Origin: Streptomyces sp. CNH099
GTDB taxonomy: Bacteria > Actinomycetota > Actinomycetes > Streptomycetales > Streptomycetaceae
Assembly (NCBI GenBank): GCA_000514715.1
Contig: AZWL01000001.1
Span: 496,186 to 560,185, forward strand
Direction: 5' to 3'
Length of the DNA stretch: 64,000 nucleotides
The translations under genes were made by a program, and so were the position numbers. Below are positions 33,439-41,345 of this stretch, piece after piece (position 1 is the first letter of the stretch; the number at the start of each line of letters is the position of its first letter). The notes beneath the pieces were generated by a model. The model searched no databases. It was not told where the DNA came from and worked only from the letters and a program-made list of their open reading frames with translations.

Positions 33439-34650
33439 TCAGCCGCCGAGCGTGGCCAGGTCCTGGACCGTGACGTTGGAGAGTTGCTCGCCGTCCTTGC
33501 GGACCTCGCGCAGGTACCACTTCTGCACCGGAGCGTGCGACTTCTCGCCGAACGCCCAGGCGCCGCGCGGGCTGTCGATCTGGCCGAGGCCGCCGAGGGC
33601 CTCGTTGATGGTCTCCGAGTTGACCTCGCCCTTGTCGGCGGCGTCGGCGATGGCCATGTCGAGCACGTGGGCGGCGTCGTACGAGGCCATGGCGTACTCG
33701 GTGGGCGAGGTGTCGTGCTTGGCGGTCCAGTCGGAGACGAACCTCCGGTTGGCGCCGTTGTCCAGGTCGGGCACGTAGTTGAAGACGGACTGGATGCCCT
33801 CGGCCGCGTCGCCCTGGGCCTGGAGGATGCTGCCCTCGGTCAGCGCCCCGGAGGCGTAGAGCGGGATGTCGGCGATGTCCGACTGGGCGTACTGCTTGAC
33901 GAAGTCGATCGCGGCCTTGCCGGCGTAGAAGGTGTACACCGCCTCGGCGTCGGACTCGGCGATGTCGGCGAAGTACGGGGTGAAGTTGGTGGTGTCGGGG
34001 AACGGCGTCCAGGTGGTCTCGCCGTCGGGGTTGGCCAGTTCGCCGCCGATCTCGTCGAAGGTCTCGGTGAAGCCGCCGACCTGGTCGTAGCCGCCCTGGT
34101 AGTCCGGGCCGATCGCGTAGACGGGGCCGTCCACCTCGTCCTTGACGTACTGGGCGATGGCGGCGCCGAAGTCCTTGGACAGGAAGGAGGTGTGCCAGAC
34201 GCCGGAGACGTCCTTCAGGTCCGGGCGGCCGTTGGAGCTGACCAGCGGGATCTTGTTCTGCTTCAGCATCGGCAGCACCGCGTTGTAGGAGCCGTTGGCG
34301 ACGATGCCGGTCATCACGTCGACCCGGTCCTTCTTCACCAGCTTGGTGGCGGCCGGCACGGCCGTGGGCGGGCCGTCGCCCTCGTCGCCGATCGACAGCT
34401 CGACCTCGTGCCCGCCCAGCTTGCCGCCGTGGGTGTCCAGGTAGAGCTGGAAGCCGTTGCGCAGGTCGGTCCCCACCGGCTCGTACGTACCTGAGAGGGC
34501 GGCCAGCAGGCCGACCCTCACCGTTTCGTCGCTGGAGCCGCTGTCGCTGCTGCAGCCGGCGACGGCCAGCGAGACGGCGACTGCGGTGGCTGCGGAGGCC
34601 CGGGCTCTGCTGCGGCCGGGGCGACGCGGTGTGGATGCGTTGACGAACAC
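33439..34650 (-). CDS. livK: ABC transporter substrate-binding lipoprotein (LivK-like)
   Basis: 403 residues. The signal peptide ends in a lipobox-like VAGC (residues about 29-32), so the mature protein is a lipoprotein outside the membrane. It has the type-I periplasmic-binding fold of the Leu/Ile/Val family: VRVGLLAALSGTYEPVG, VDVMTGIVANGSYNAVLP, YAIGPDYQGGYDQVGGF. Ligand specificity is not readable. GTG at 34650 has GGGAG upstream. It heads the transporter operon and lies 221 bp downstream of the CvnA-CvnB pair, the same direction, with a G-quadruplex-like repeat in between. Confidence 0.93.
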   Translation of the reverse strand: MFVNASTPRRPGRSRARASAATAVAVSLAVAGCSSDSGSSDETVRVGLLAALSGTYEPVGTDLRNGFQLYLDTHGGKLGGHEVELSIGDEGDGPPTAVPAATKLVKKDRVDVMTGIVANGSYNAVLPMLKQNKIPLVSSNGRPDLKDVSGVWHTSFLSKDFGAAIAQYVKDEVDGPVYAIGPDYQGGYDQVGGFTETFDEIGGELANPDGETTWTPFPDTTNFTPYFADIAESDAEAVYTFYAGKAAIDFVKQYAQSDIADIPLYASGALTEGSILQAQGDAAEGIQSVFNYVPDLDNGANRRFVSDWTAKHDTSPTEYAMASYDAAHVLDMAIADAADKGEVNSETINEALGGLGQIDSPRGAWAFGEKSHAPVQKWYLREVRKDGEQLSNVTVQDLATLGG

Positions 34651-34674
34651 GAAGGCTCCCGAGGGGAAAAACGA

Positions 34675-34697
34675 GGGATGGGATGGGATGGGATGGG
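34675..34697 (+). repeat. GGGAT tandem repeat with G-quadruplex potential
   Basis: Five runs of GGG separated by AT on the plus strand, followed closely by a run of eight G. The repeat is in the leader or promoter of the binding-protein gene and would lie on its template strand. Five G-tracts with two-base loops meet the usual G-quadruplex pattern. Confidence 0.9.
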
Positions 34698-34871
34698 TCC
34701 GGGGGGGGTCGGATTCGGGTCGGGATGCGGAGCGACGACGGGCACGGCGGACGTGGGCGACGCACGGCCCGCGGCGGACGCGGGCGACGGCGCCGGTGCG
34801 GCGGCGGAGGGGGGCGCCGCCGGGGGCCCGCGCGGGCGGGGTGAGGGGGTTCCCCGCCCGGGCGGCCGTCG

Positions 34872-35276
34872 TCAGGAGGCGGGCTGCGAGTCGCGCATCT
34901 GCGGGCTGAGCGCGTCGCCGACCTGGTTGATCAGCTCGGACATCATGTAGCTGACCTCGCCGATGTCCGCGTCCCGGGTGGTGGTGACGAGGAGGGACGC
35001 CCCGCTGGAGACCGCCATGGAGAACATGTAGCCGCCCTCCATGGCGGTCAGGCTGTGCTCGACGGGGTCGCTCTCGATCAGCTGCGCGGCGCCGGAGAGC
35101 AGGTTGACGATGCCGGAGGCGATGGCGGCCAGCCGGTCCGCGTCGTCCTGGTCCACTCCCGTGTAGGCCAGGGCGAGGCCGTCCACGGACACGGCGATGG
35201 CCTGGGTGACTTCGGGGATGCGACGGGCGAAGTCACTCAGCAGCCAGCTCAGGTCGGCGGTGGATGGGGTCGTCAT
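34872..35276 (-). CDS. cvnB: Roadblock/LC7-domain protein (CvnB-like)
   Basis: 134 residues, almost entirely a Roadblock/LC7 domain (LSWLLSDFARRIPEVTQAIA, then SVDGLALAYTG, and the later MSELINQVGDAL). In Streptomyces conservons this protein works with a CvnA sensor kinase and the CvnD Ras-like GTPase, which it is thought to regulate. ATG at 35276 shares one base with the CvnA stop (TGATG), so the two are translationally coupled. The usual next genes, CvnC (DUF742) and CvnD, are absent; a BCAA-type ABC operon follows instead. Confidence 0.93.
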   Translation of the reverse strand: MTTPSTADLSWLLSDFARRIPEVTQAIAVSVDGLALAYTGVDQDDADRLAAIASGIVNLLSGAAQLIESDPVEHSLTAMEGGYMFSMAVSSGASLLVTTTRDADIGEVSYMMSELINQVGDALSPQMRDSQPAS

Positions 35277-37828
35277 CACGTGCTCCGTTGCGAGTCGTCG
35301 TCGGGTGCGGTCCGGGTGCGGCCGCTGTTCCTGGCGGTACGGGCTCGGCCTCCGTCGTCGTTGCCGGAGCGGCCGCTGCCGGTGCCGTTACCGCTGCCGC
35401 CGCCCGTACCGGCGGGGCGGCCGCGATCGGCGGCGCCCCCGGCTCCCTCGCGGCGGCCGGTGCTCCTGTTGATGCCCTGGGTGTACGCGGCCAGCACGTC
35501 GGAGATCTGCCGGGAGTCCCGGCGCTTGGCGGGCGCCGGCTTCCGCTCGCTCCTGCCGGGCTTGCCGTCCCCGTCGCGCTTGGGGAACCGGGGCCACTGG
35601 TCGGCGGGCTGGCGGGCCCGCACGGGCAGTCCCGAGGGGCTGACGCCGGCGACTCGGTCGGCCGGGTCGTACTCGGGGCCGAAGGGGGGCGTGCGCCGCG
35701 GGCCGCCGCCGTTGCGGTCCCCCGCCTCCCTCGTGTCCGGTGCGGGGGCGGGACCGGCGGCACGGGCCGCACCGGCCGCACCGGCCGCACCGGCCGAGGG
35801 GGCCGCGCCGCGCGTGGCCGCGCCGGCGGCCACGGCCTCGTCCATCGGCCTGCGCGGCGACGGCAGTCCCGGGGACGCGGCGCCGAAGACGCTCGTCTCC
35901 CCTTCCGCCAGCGGCTGTTCGCCCTCTGCCAGGGTCTCCTCCTCGACGGCCACGAGGACCGACGCCGGGAGGGTGACCTCGGCGATGGTGCCGGGGCCCG
36001 CGGAGGAGCGCAGCTCGACGACGATGCCGTGGCGGGCGGCGAGCCGGGCCACCACGTGCAGGCCCATGGACCGCACGGCGCCGACGCTGGTCTGCGGGTT
36101 GACGAGGCGGCCGTTCAGCTCTTCCCGGCGCTCCGGGGTCATGCCGACGCCCTCGTCGACGATCTGCACCACCGCGCGGTCCCACAGCCGCCAGACCGCC
36201 ACGCCCACCTGTTTGTCCGGGGGCGAGAAGCGGGTGGCGTTGTCGAGGAGTTCGGCGAGGATGTGCGCGAGGTCGTGCACCGCCCGGGCGGCGATGCCGA
36301 TGCCCTGCTCCACGATCCCCATGGCGACGCGCTCGAAGCGCTCGATCTGCTGGGCGGCGGCGACGACCACGGTGGCGCAGGGCGCGTCGGACTCGCGTAC
36401 CCGCCCGTGTCCGTAACCGCCCATGACGAGCAGGTTGTTGGTGTTGCGCTCCATGCGGATGGCGAGGTGGTCGAGCGCGAAGAGGATCTGCATCCGCTCC
36501 GGGTCGGCCTCGTCGCGCTGCACCGCGTCCAGCTCGGACACCATGACGGAGGTCAGCTGCGCGCCACGGCGGGCGACGCCGACCAGGGTCTCCGCGAACT
36601 GCTCGTGCGCGTGCGCCTGCTGGGCCGCGAGCCGTACCGCCTCGTGGTGGACGGAGTTGAACGCCTCGCCGACCTCGCCGATCTCGTCCTCGCCGGTGGT
36701 CTCCACCGGACTGCCGGAGCTGTCGGCGACCTGCCGTGGCGTGGCGCCGCCGAGCGCCCCGGGCTGGGAGAGTTCCGTGACGATCTGCGGCAGCCGTTCC
36801 GTGGCCACCGTGTGCGCCGCGTTGCGCAGGTCGCGCAGCCGGCGGATCATCACGCGGCCGATCCGGAACGCGAAGAGCAGCGCGCCGACCAGCGTCACCA
36901 GCACCACGAGGATCTCCATGACGGCCCACCAGATGAGCCGGGAGCGCTCCTCGGTGACGTCCTCGTGCACCGACTGGTCGACGCGGCGCTCCACCGAGCG
37001 CAGGATCGACAGCCGCTCGGCCGTCGCCTCCTGCCACGCGGCGGCGGAGATGTCGAGTTCCTCGCCGGCCGGGGTGCGGCCGACCTGGTCCTCCATCCGC
37101 TGCGCGGGCAGCGTGCGCGGCACGGAGAGCGCACGTTCCAGCCAGGCGCGCCACTCCGGCGGGCCGAGGGTGAGGAAGGTGCCGATGCGCTCGGTGAAGC
37201 CGATCAGGGTGGCGTCGTAGGTGCGCTGGGAGGCCGGGGTGAAGCCCCCGCCGGCCAGCGCACGGAGCACCACGGCCTGTTGCTGCGCCGAGTGCTCCGC
37301 CGCGCGCGAGAACGAGGCGGAGGCCCGGATGCGGTCGGCGATGTCCGCGTCGACGCCGTCGGCCTGGGCGATGCCGTCCCGGTAGTCGATGAGGTCGGCG
37401 ATCGTGATCCGGTAGCCGAAGGCGAGCGCGGACAGCGTGCCGTTGCCGGAGCGCGTCTGGGCGCGGAGCGACGGCAGTTCGGCGAGCGATCTGTCGATGC
37501 GCTGCAGCGCCAGGTCGGCGTTGTGGGGCACGGAGCTGAGCTTCTTGCGCTTCTCGGTGTAGTCCGAGATACCTGCGTCCGTGGCATCGGTCGCCTTGCG
37601 GTACGCGGTGGCATCGCCCTGGGACGCGACCAGCGCGGTTGCGGTGACGCGTTCGTGCTGCAGCCGGGAGGTCAGCTCCGCGGCGGCATCGGCGGCGTCG
37701 ACCATCTGCGCCAGCCTGTTGGCCTGGAACGCCTGGGTGGTCGCCGGCGCCAGCGCGCGCACGGAAAAGGCGATGGCCACCGCAAGGGGCACGGCGACCA
37801 GGAGGACGAGTCGACGGTTGATCTTCAC
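35276..37828 (-). CDS. cvnA: Sensor histidine-kinase-like ATPase with nitrate-sensing domain (CvnA-like)
   Basis: 850 residues. TM1 lies at about 5-27, an extracellular NIT-type helical domain at about 30-295, TM2 at about 300-325, then HAMP, a helical segment and an HATPase domain whose N box (ELLDNATRFSPP), G1 (VDEGVGM) and G2 (SMGLHVVARLAARHGI) are present. The His phospho-acceptor region is diverged (NTNNLLVMGGYG), as usual in CvnA proteins. The last 220 residues are low-complexity and Gly/Arg/Pro-rich. GTG at 37828 was chosen because AGGGG lies seven bases upstream and the protein then starts like its relatives (KINRRLVLLVAVPLAV). It is coupled to CvnB. Confidence 0.93.
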   Translation of the reverse strand: MKINRRLVLLVAVPLAVAIAFSVRALAPATTQAFQANRLAQMVDAADAAAELTSRLQHERVTATALVASQGDATAYRKATDATDAGISDYTEKRKKLSSVPHNADLALQRIDRSLAELPSLRAQTRSGNGTLSALAFGYRITIADLIDYRDGIAQADGVDADIADRIRASASFSRAAEHSAQQQAVVLRALAGGGFTPASQRTYDATLIGFTERIGTFLTLGPPEWRAWLERALSVPRTLPAQRMEDQVGRTPAGEELDISAAAWQEATAERLSILRSVERRVDQSVHEDVTEERSRLIWWAVMEILVVLVTLVGALLFAFRIGRVMIRRLRDLRNAAHTVATERLPQIVTELSQPGALGGATPRQVADSSGSPVETTGEDEIGEVGEAFNSVHHEAVRLAAQQAHAHEQFAETLVGVARRGAQLTSVMVSELDAVQRDEADPERMQILFALDHLAIRMERNTNNLLVMGGYGHGRVRESDAPCATVVVAAAQQIERFERVAMGIVEQGIGIAARAVHDLAHILAELLDNATRFSPPDKQVGVAVWRLWDRAVVQIVDEGVGMTPERREELNGRLVNPQTSVGAVRSMGLHVVARLAARHGIVVELRSSAGPGTIAEVTLPASVLVAVEEETLAEGEQPLAEGETSVFGAASPGLPSPRRPMDEAVAAGAATRGAAPSAGAAGAAGAARAAGPAPAPDTREAGDRNGGGPRRTPPFGPEYDPADRVAGVSPSGLPVRARQPADQWPRFPKRDGDGKPGRSERKPAPAKRRDSRQISDVLAAYTQGINRSTGRREGAGGAADRGRPAGTGGGSGNGTGSGRSGNDDGGRARTARNSGRTRTAPDDDSQRST

Positions 37829-38148
37829 TGCGTAACCCCTACGTCGGGGCCATGACACCGTAAAGCTGACACGGGATTACCTTGCGATGGGGAGGGTGTG
37901 ACGTGTGGGGGTGCTGCATCCATCGCTCCTGCTGAGGGTGGGCCGAGCGATGGGTCTGATGCTAAGTCGGAAGTCTAAGTTACGGGCGAGTACAACATCA
38001 AAATATGTAAGAGGGAGACGCAATCCTTACCCCTGACCAATCCGATTCGATCAGGTTCCGTCTGAAATTTCACGGATCGACAGGGTCACGGATCGGCGGG
38101 GTCACAGATCGGCGGGGTCACGGATCAGCCCGGCCAAGTCGCCCCGGC
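37829..38148. promoter_or_regulatory. Promoter region of the cvnAB pair
   Basis: About 320 bp without a gene. The part next to cvnA (about 37960-38070) is comparatively AT-rich, for example AACATCAAAATATG, and likely holds the promoter. The far end contains a 16-bp tandem repeat listed separately. Confidence 0.5.
38074..38133. repeat. 16-bp tandem repeat (about 3.7 copies)
   Basis: Units GGATCGACAGGGTCAC, GGATCGGCGGGGTCAC and AGATCGGCGGGGTCAC, then a partial GGATCAGCCCGG. The repeat is just downstream of the FAD monooxygenase stop and upstream of the cvnA promoter. It contains repeated GATC and GGGTCAC words that could be protein sites, or it may be a neutral minisatellite. Confidence 0.85.
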
Positions 38149-39369
38149 TCAGCCGCGCTTGAGCGCGTGGCCGCCGAAGCCGCTGCTGCGGTCCGGGCCC
38201 TGGTTCTGCTCCTGCCACCACAGGTCGAACTCCGGCTGCCCCATCTTCTGCCAGTCCGGGGTCTGTTCGACCTGGGCCCGGCCCAGCCGGCGGCCGAGGG
38301 CGACCATGGCGGCGCCGACGGCGGTGCGTTCGGCGTCGTACGCCCCGGCGATCTCCGGCCAGCTGCCGTTCGCGCGGCAGGCGGCCTCCAGCGCGGTGGC
38401 GTCCTGCAGCGCCTTGACGCTGCCGCCGCCGGTGTGCGGCCGTACGACGGTGGCGGCGTCGCCGGCGAGCAGCAGCCGGCCGACGGCGAGCCGCGGCACC
38501 TGGAGGTCGTAGATCGGCTGGATGAAGGAGTCCTCGGGCGCGGTGCGCAGCACGCAGCGGCCCCAGTACGGCGGGAAGTGCTCCGCGACCAGGTCGCGCA
38601 GGTACGCGGTGAGCTTCGCGGCGACCCGGCCCGGAGGCAGCGAGGTGGGGGTGCGCAGGTCGAGCAGCAGCTCGGGGTCGTCCGGCGGGACGGCGTAGAG
38701 CACCCAGTTCATGCGGTAGCCGCCGCCCGCGGCGGGGATGAGGTACATCATGCAGTGCCCGCCGGGGAAGACGATCACGCGCGCCTCGGCACGGTCCGTC
38801 TCGGGGTCGCCCGGCATCGGCGCGGAGGTGCCGCGCCAGCCGAGGTAGCCGGCGTAGTCGGGGGCGAGCCCGGGGAACATCGCCTCGCGGACCACCGAGC
38901 GGTACCCGTCCGCGCCGATCACCGCGGCGAAGCGCTCCCGGCGGCCGTCGGCGAGCCGGAGGGCGACGCCGTCGGCGTCCTGCTCGACCGCGGTGACGGC
39001 GGCGCCCGTGTGGTACGTGACCGACTCCGGCACCCGGCTGCGCAGCTCGTGCCAGAGCGAGCCCCAGTTGTACGAGCGGAACGGGAAGTGCTGGTCGGCG
39101 AAGGCGCGGCCAAGCTCCGCGGCTCCGTCGCGGATCGTCCACACCCGGCGGCTGAGACCGGACCACGGCATCGACGAGTCCACGTACCCCGCGGCCTCCA
39201 GCTCGGCGAACCGCGCGTCGTGCAGGCCGATGCCCACACCGCGGTCGCGCAGCTCGCCGCCGGCCCGCTCGAAGACGGTGACCCGCCCGGCCCCCGCCCG
39301 CGCCACCGCCTGCGCCGTGGCGCACCCCGCGATGCTCCCGCCCACCACGGCGACGGAGTCCTCGTTCAC
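38149..39369 (-). CDS. FAD-dependent monooxygenase (PHBH/UbiH-like)
   Basis: 406 residues. FAD-binding GxGxxG-type motif VAVVGGSIAGCATA at the N-terminus, a DG-type motif VIGADGYRSVVRE in the middle and the GD motif LLLAGDAATVVRPHTGGGSVKALQDA, all standard for class A flavoprotein monooxygenases. The substrate is probably aromatic or polyketide-like but cannot be read. GTG at 39369 follows GGGGAGA. It diverges from the iron-box-controlled ABC transporter genes, with 248 bp between; whether it shares that control is unclear because the box lies close to the transporter start. Confidence 0.92.
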   Translation of the reverse strand: MNEDSVAVVGGSIAGCATAQAVARAGAGRVTVFERAGGELRDRGVGIGLHDARFAELEAAGYVDSSMPWSGLSRRVWTIRDGAAELGRAFADQHFPFRSYNWGSLWHELRSRVPESVTYHTGAAVTAVEQDADGVALRLADGRRERFAAVIGADGYRSVVREAMFPGLAPDYAGYLGWRGTSAPMPGDPETDRAEARVIVFPGGHCMMYLIPAAGGGYRMNWVLYAVPPDDPELLLDLRTPTSLPPGRVAAKLTAYLRDLVAEHFPPYWGRCVLRTAPEDSFIQPIYDLQVPRLAVGRLLLAGDAATVVRPHTGGGSVKALQDATALEAACRANGSWPEIAGAYDAERTAVGAAMVALGRRLGRAQVEQTPDWQKMGQPEFDLWWQEQNQGPDRSSGFGGHALKRG

Positions 39370-39567
39370 CACGGTCTCCCCTCTCCTTGTCCGGGCCGGC
39401 CACGGCCCTCCGGCCGGCCGGCACGCCCGCACCTGAGGAGCAACAACCTTCCCCAACGCGATCACCGCGTCAAGGGAGGGGCCGGCCGCCAACCGCCCCC
39501 GGACGTACGCCAGTCGGGCCGCCGGCCGGCCCGGGCACCCGGGGACCCCCGGCCGCCCGGCAAAGAC

Positions 39568-39586
39568 TTAGGCTAGCCTTACCTAC
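39568..39586. promoter_or_regulatory. Iron box (DmdR1/IdeR-type operator)
   Basis: TTAGGCTAGCCTTACCTAC matches 15 of 19 positions of the actinobacterial iron box TTAGGTTAGGCTAACCTAA. DtxR-family repressors such as DmdR1 bind it with Fe2+. It ends 31 bp before the start of the first ABC transporter gene. Confidence 0.8.
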
Positions 39587-39609
39587 CTGGTCGGGACGGG
39601 TAGGTAAGG
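39577..39609 (+). promoter_or_regulatory. Inverted repeat covering the ribosome site of the iron-regulated ABC gene
   Basis: Perfect 11-bp arms CCTTACCTACC and GGTAGGTAAGG with an 11-base spacer. The 3' arm includes most of AAGGGG (39606-39611), the likely Shine-Dalgarno of the GTG at 39618. The 5' arm overlaps the iron box. If transcribed whole, the hairpin would hide the ribosome site. Confidence 0.6.
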
Positions 39610-39617
39610 GGTGACGG

Positions 39618-41345
39618 GTGGCAGCGCAGGGACCCTCGGGACGGGACGTCCTGAGAAGGGCGATCGCGGGACAGCGGCGCGGCGTCGCGATCGGCGCGAC
39701 GCTGGCGGTCGGACACCAGCTGGGCGAGGCGCTGGTCCCGGTGCTCATCGGCATGGTCATCGACGACGCCGTCGCCGGGGACGACGCGGGCGCGCTGGTG
39801 CGCTGGCTCCTCGTGCTCGTCGCGGTGTACGTCGTGCTCGCGCTCAGCTTCCGCCTCGGGGTCAAGGCGTCCGAGCGCGCCGCCGAACTCGCCGCGCACC
39901 AGGTGCGGCTGGAGCTGGTCGGGCGCGTGCTCGACCCGCGCGGCGGCGCCGAGCGCGGCCGGCTGCCCGGCGCGGTGGCGAACATCGCCACCGAGGACGC
40001 CCGGCGCGTCGGCTACGTCGTCATGGGGGTGACCATCGGCGTCTCCGGGCTGGCGGGCGCGGCGGTCAGCGCGGTGGCGCTGCTGCTCATCTCCGTACCC
40101 CTCGGCCTGCTCGTGCTGGTCGGCACCCCCGTGCTGCTCTGGCTGGGGCACTTGCTGAGCAAGCCGCTGGAGCACCGCAGCGCGGCCGAGCAGGAGCAGG
40201 CCGCGAACGCCTCCGGCGTCGCCGCCGACCTGATCACCGGGCTGCGGGTGCTCAAGGGGATCGGCGCGCAGGACGCGGCGGTCGGGCGCTACCGGCGCAC
40301 CAGCCGAGACTCGCTGGGCGCCACCCTGCGCGCCGCCCGTGCCGAGAGCTGGCAGAACGGCGTCGTCCTGGCGCTGACCGGCGGCTTCATCGCGCTGGTG
40401 GCGCTGGTCGGCGGCCGTCTTGCGCTGCGCGGGGACATCACGCTGGGACAGCTCGTCGCGGCGGTCGGGCTCGCGCAGTTCCTGCTGACGCCGCTGCAGG
40501 TGTTCGCGTACGTCAACGCCGAGTTCGCCCAGGCGCGGGCGTCCGCGGCGCGCGTGGCGGAGGTGCTGGCCGCGGAGCCGGCCGTCGTCCCCGGCGACCG
40601 GCGGCTGCCGGAGCCGGTGCGCGGCGAACTGCGGCTGCGCGGCCTGGGGCTGGGGGCGCTGGCGGAGGTGGACCTGGCGGTCGCGGCCGGGGAGCTGGTC
40701 GGCGTCGCGACGACGGAGCCGGCGGCCGCGGAGGCGCTGCTGCGGTGCCTGGGCCGGGTCGAGGACCCCCGGACCGGGGCGGTGGAGCTGGACGGGGTGC
40801 CGCTGACCGCCCTCGATCCGGCGGAGCTGCGGACGGCGGTGCTGGTGGCGGCCCACGACGCGGACCTGTTCGCGGGAACGGTCGGCGAGAACGTCGCGGC
40901 GGCCGGACCGGCGCCGGCGGGCGCGGCCGCCGGCGGCGCCGGCCCCGGCGGCGGCACCGGCCCGGCGATGGCCGCCGCGGCGGCCGACGAGGTCGCCCGC
41001 GCGCTGCCCCGCGGCGCTCTGACCGAGGTCGGCGAGGCCGGCCGGGCGCTCTCCGGCGGCCAGCGCCAGCGCGTCGCCCTGGCCCGCGCGCTCCACGCCG
41101 ACCGGCCGGTCCTCGTCGTCCACGACCCGACGACCGCCGTGGACGTGGTCACCGAGGCCCGGATAGCCGAAGGGCTGCGCACCTTCCGTACCGGCCGGAC
41201 CACCCTGCTGGTCACCAACAGCCCGGCCCTGCTCGCCGTCGCCGACCGGGTCGTGTTCGTCGACGCCGGCCGGGTCGCCGCGATGGGGCCGCACGCCGAC
41301 CTCGTACGCGACGAGGCCGCCTACCGGACGGCGGTGCTCGCATGA
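39618..41345 (+). CDS. ABC transporter (fused TMD-NBD), half with degenerate ATP site
   Basis: 575 residues. Six-helix exporter-type TMD at about 1-300, NBD at about 330-575. The Walker A region reads GVATTEPAAAEAL with no GKS/T, and Walker B is LVVHDPTTAVD, with Pro where the catalytic Glu belongs; the signature LSGGQRQRVALARA is perfect. It must pair with the next gene, whose NBD has the reverse pattern. The GTG start follows AAGGGG. The iron box upstream suggests siderophore export or import of the IrtAB kind, or another iron-related function (inference). Its TGA overlaps the next ATG. Confidence 0.92.
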   Translation: MAAQGPSGRDVLRRAIAGQRRGVAIGATLAVGHQLGEALVPVLIGMVIDDAVAGDDAGALVRWLLVLVAVYVVLALSFRLGVKASERAAELAAHQVRLELVGRVLDPRGGAERGRLPGAVANIATEDARRVGYVVMGVTIGVSGLAGAAVSAVALLLISVPLGLLVLVGTPVLLWLGHLLSKPLEHRSAAEQEQAANASGVAADLITGLRVLKGIGAQDAAVGRYRRTSRDSLGATLRAARAESWQNGVVLALTGGFIALVALVGGRLALRGDITLGQLVAAVGLAQFLLTPLQVFAYVNAEFAQARASAARVAEVLAAEPAVVPGDRRLPEPVRGELRLRGLGLGALAEVDLAVAAGELVGVATTEPAAAEALLRCLGRVEDPRTGAVELDGVPLTALDPAELRTAVLVAAHDADLFAGTVGENVAAAGPAPAGAAAGGAGPGGGTGPAMAAAAADEVARALPRGALTEVGEAGRALSGGQRQRVALARALHADRPVLVVHDPTTAVDVVTEARIAEGLRTFRTGRTTLLVTNSPALLAVADRVVFVDAGRVAAMGPHADLVRDEAAYRTAVLA

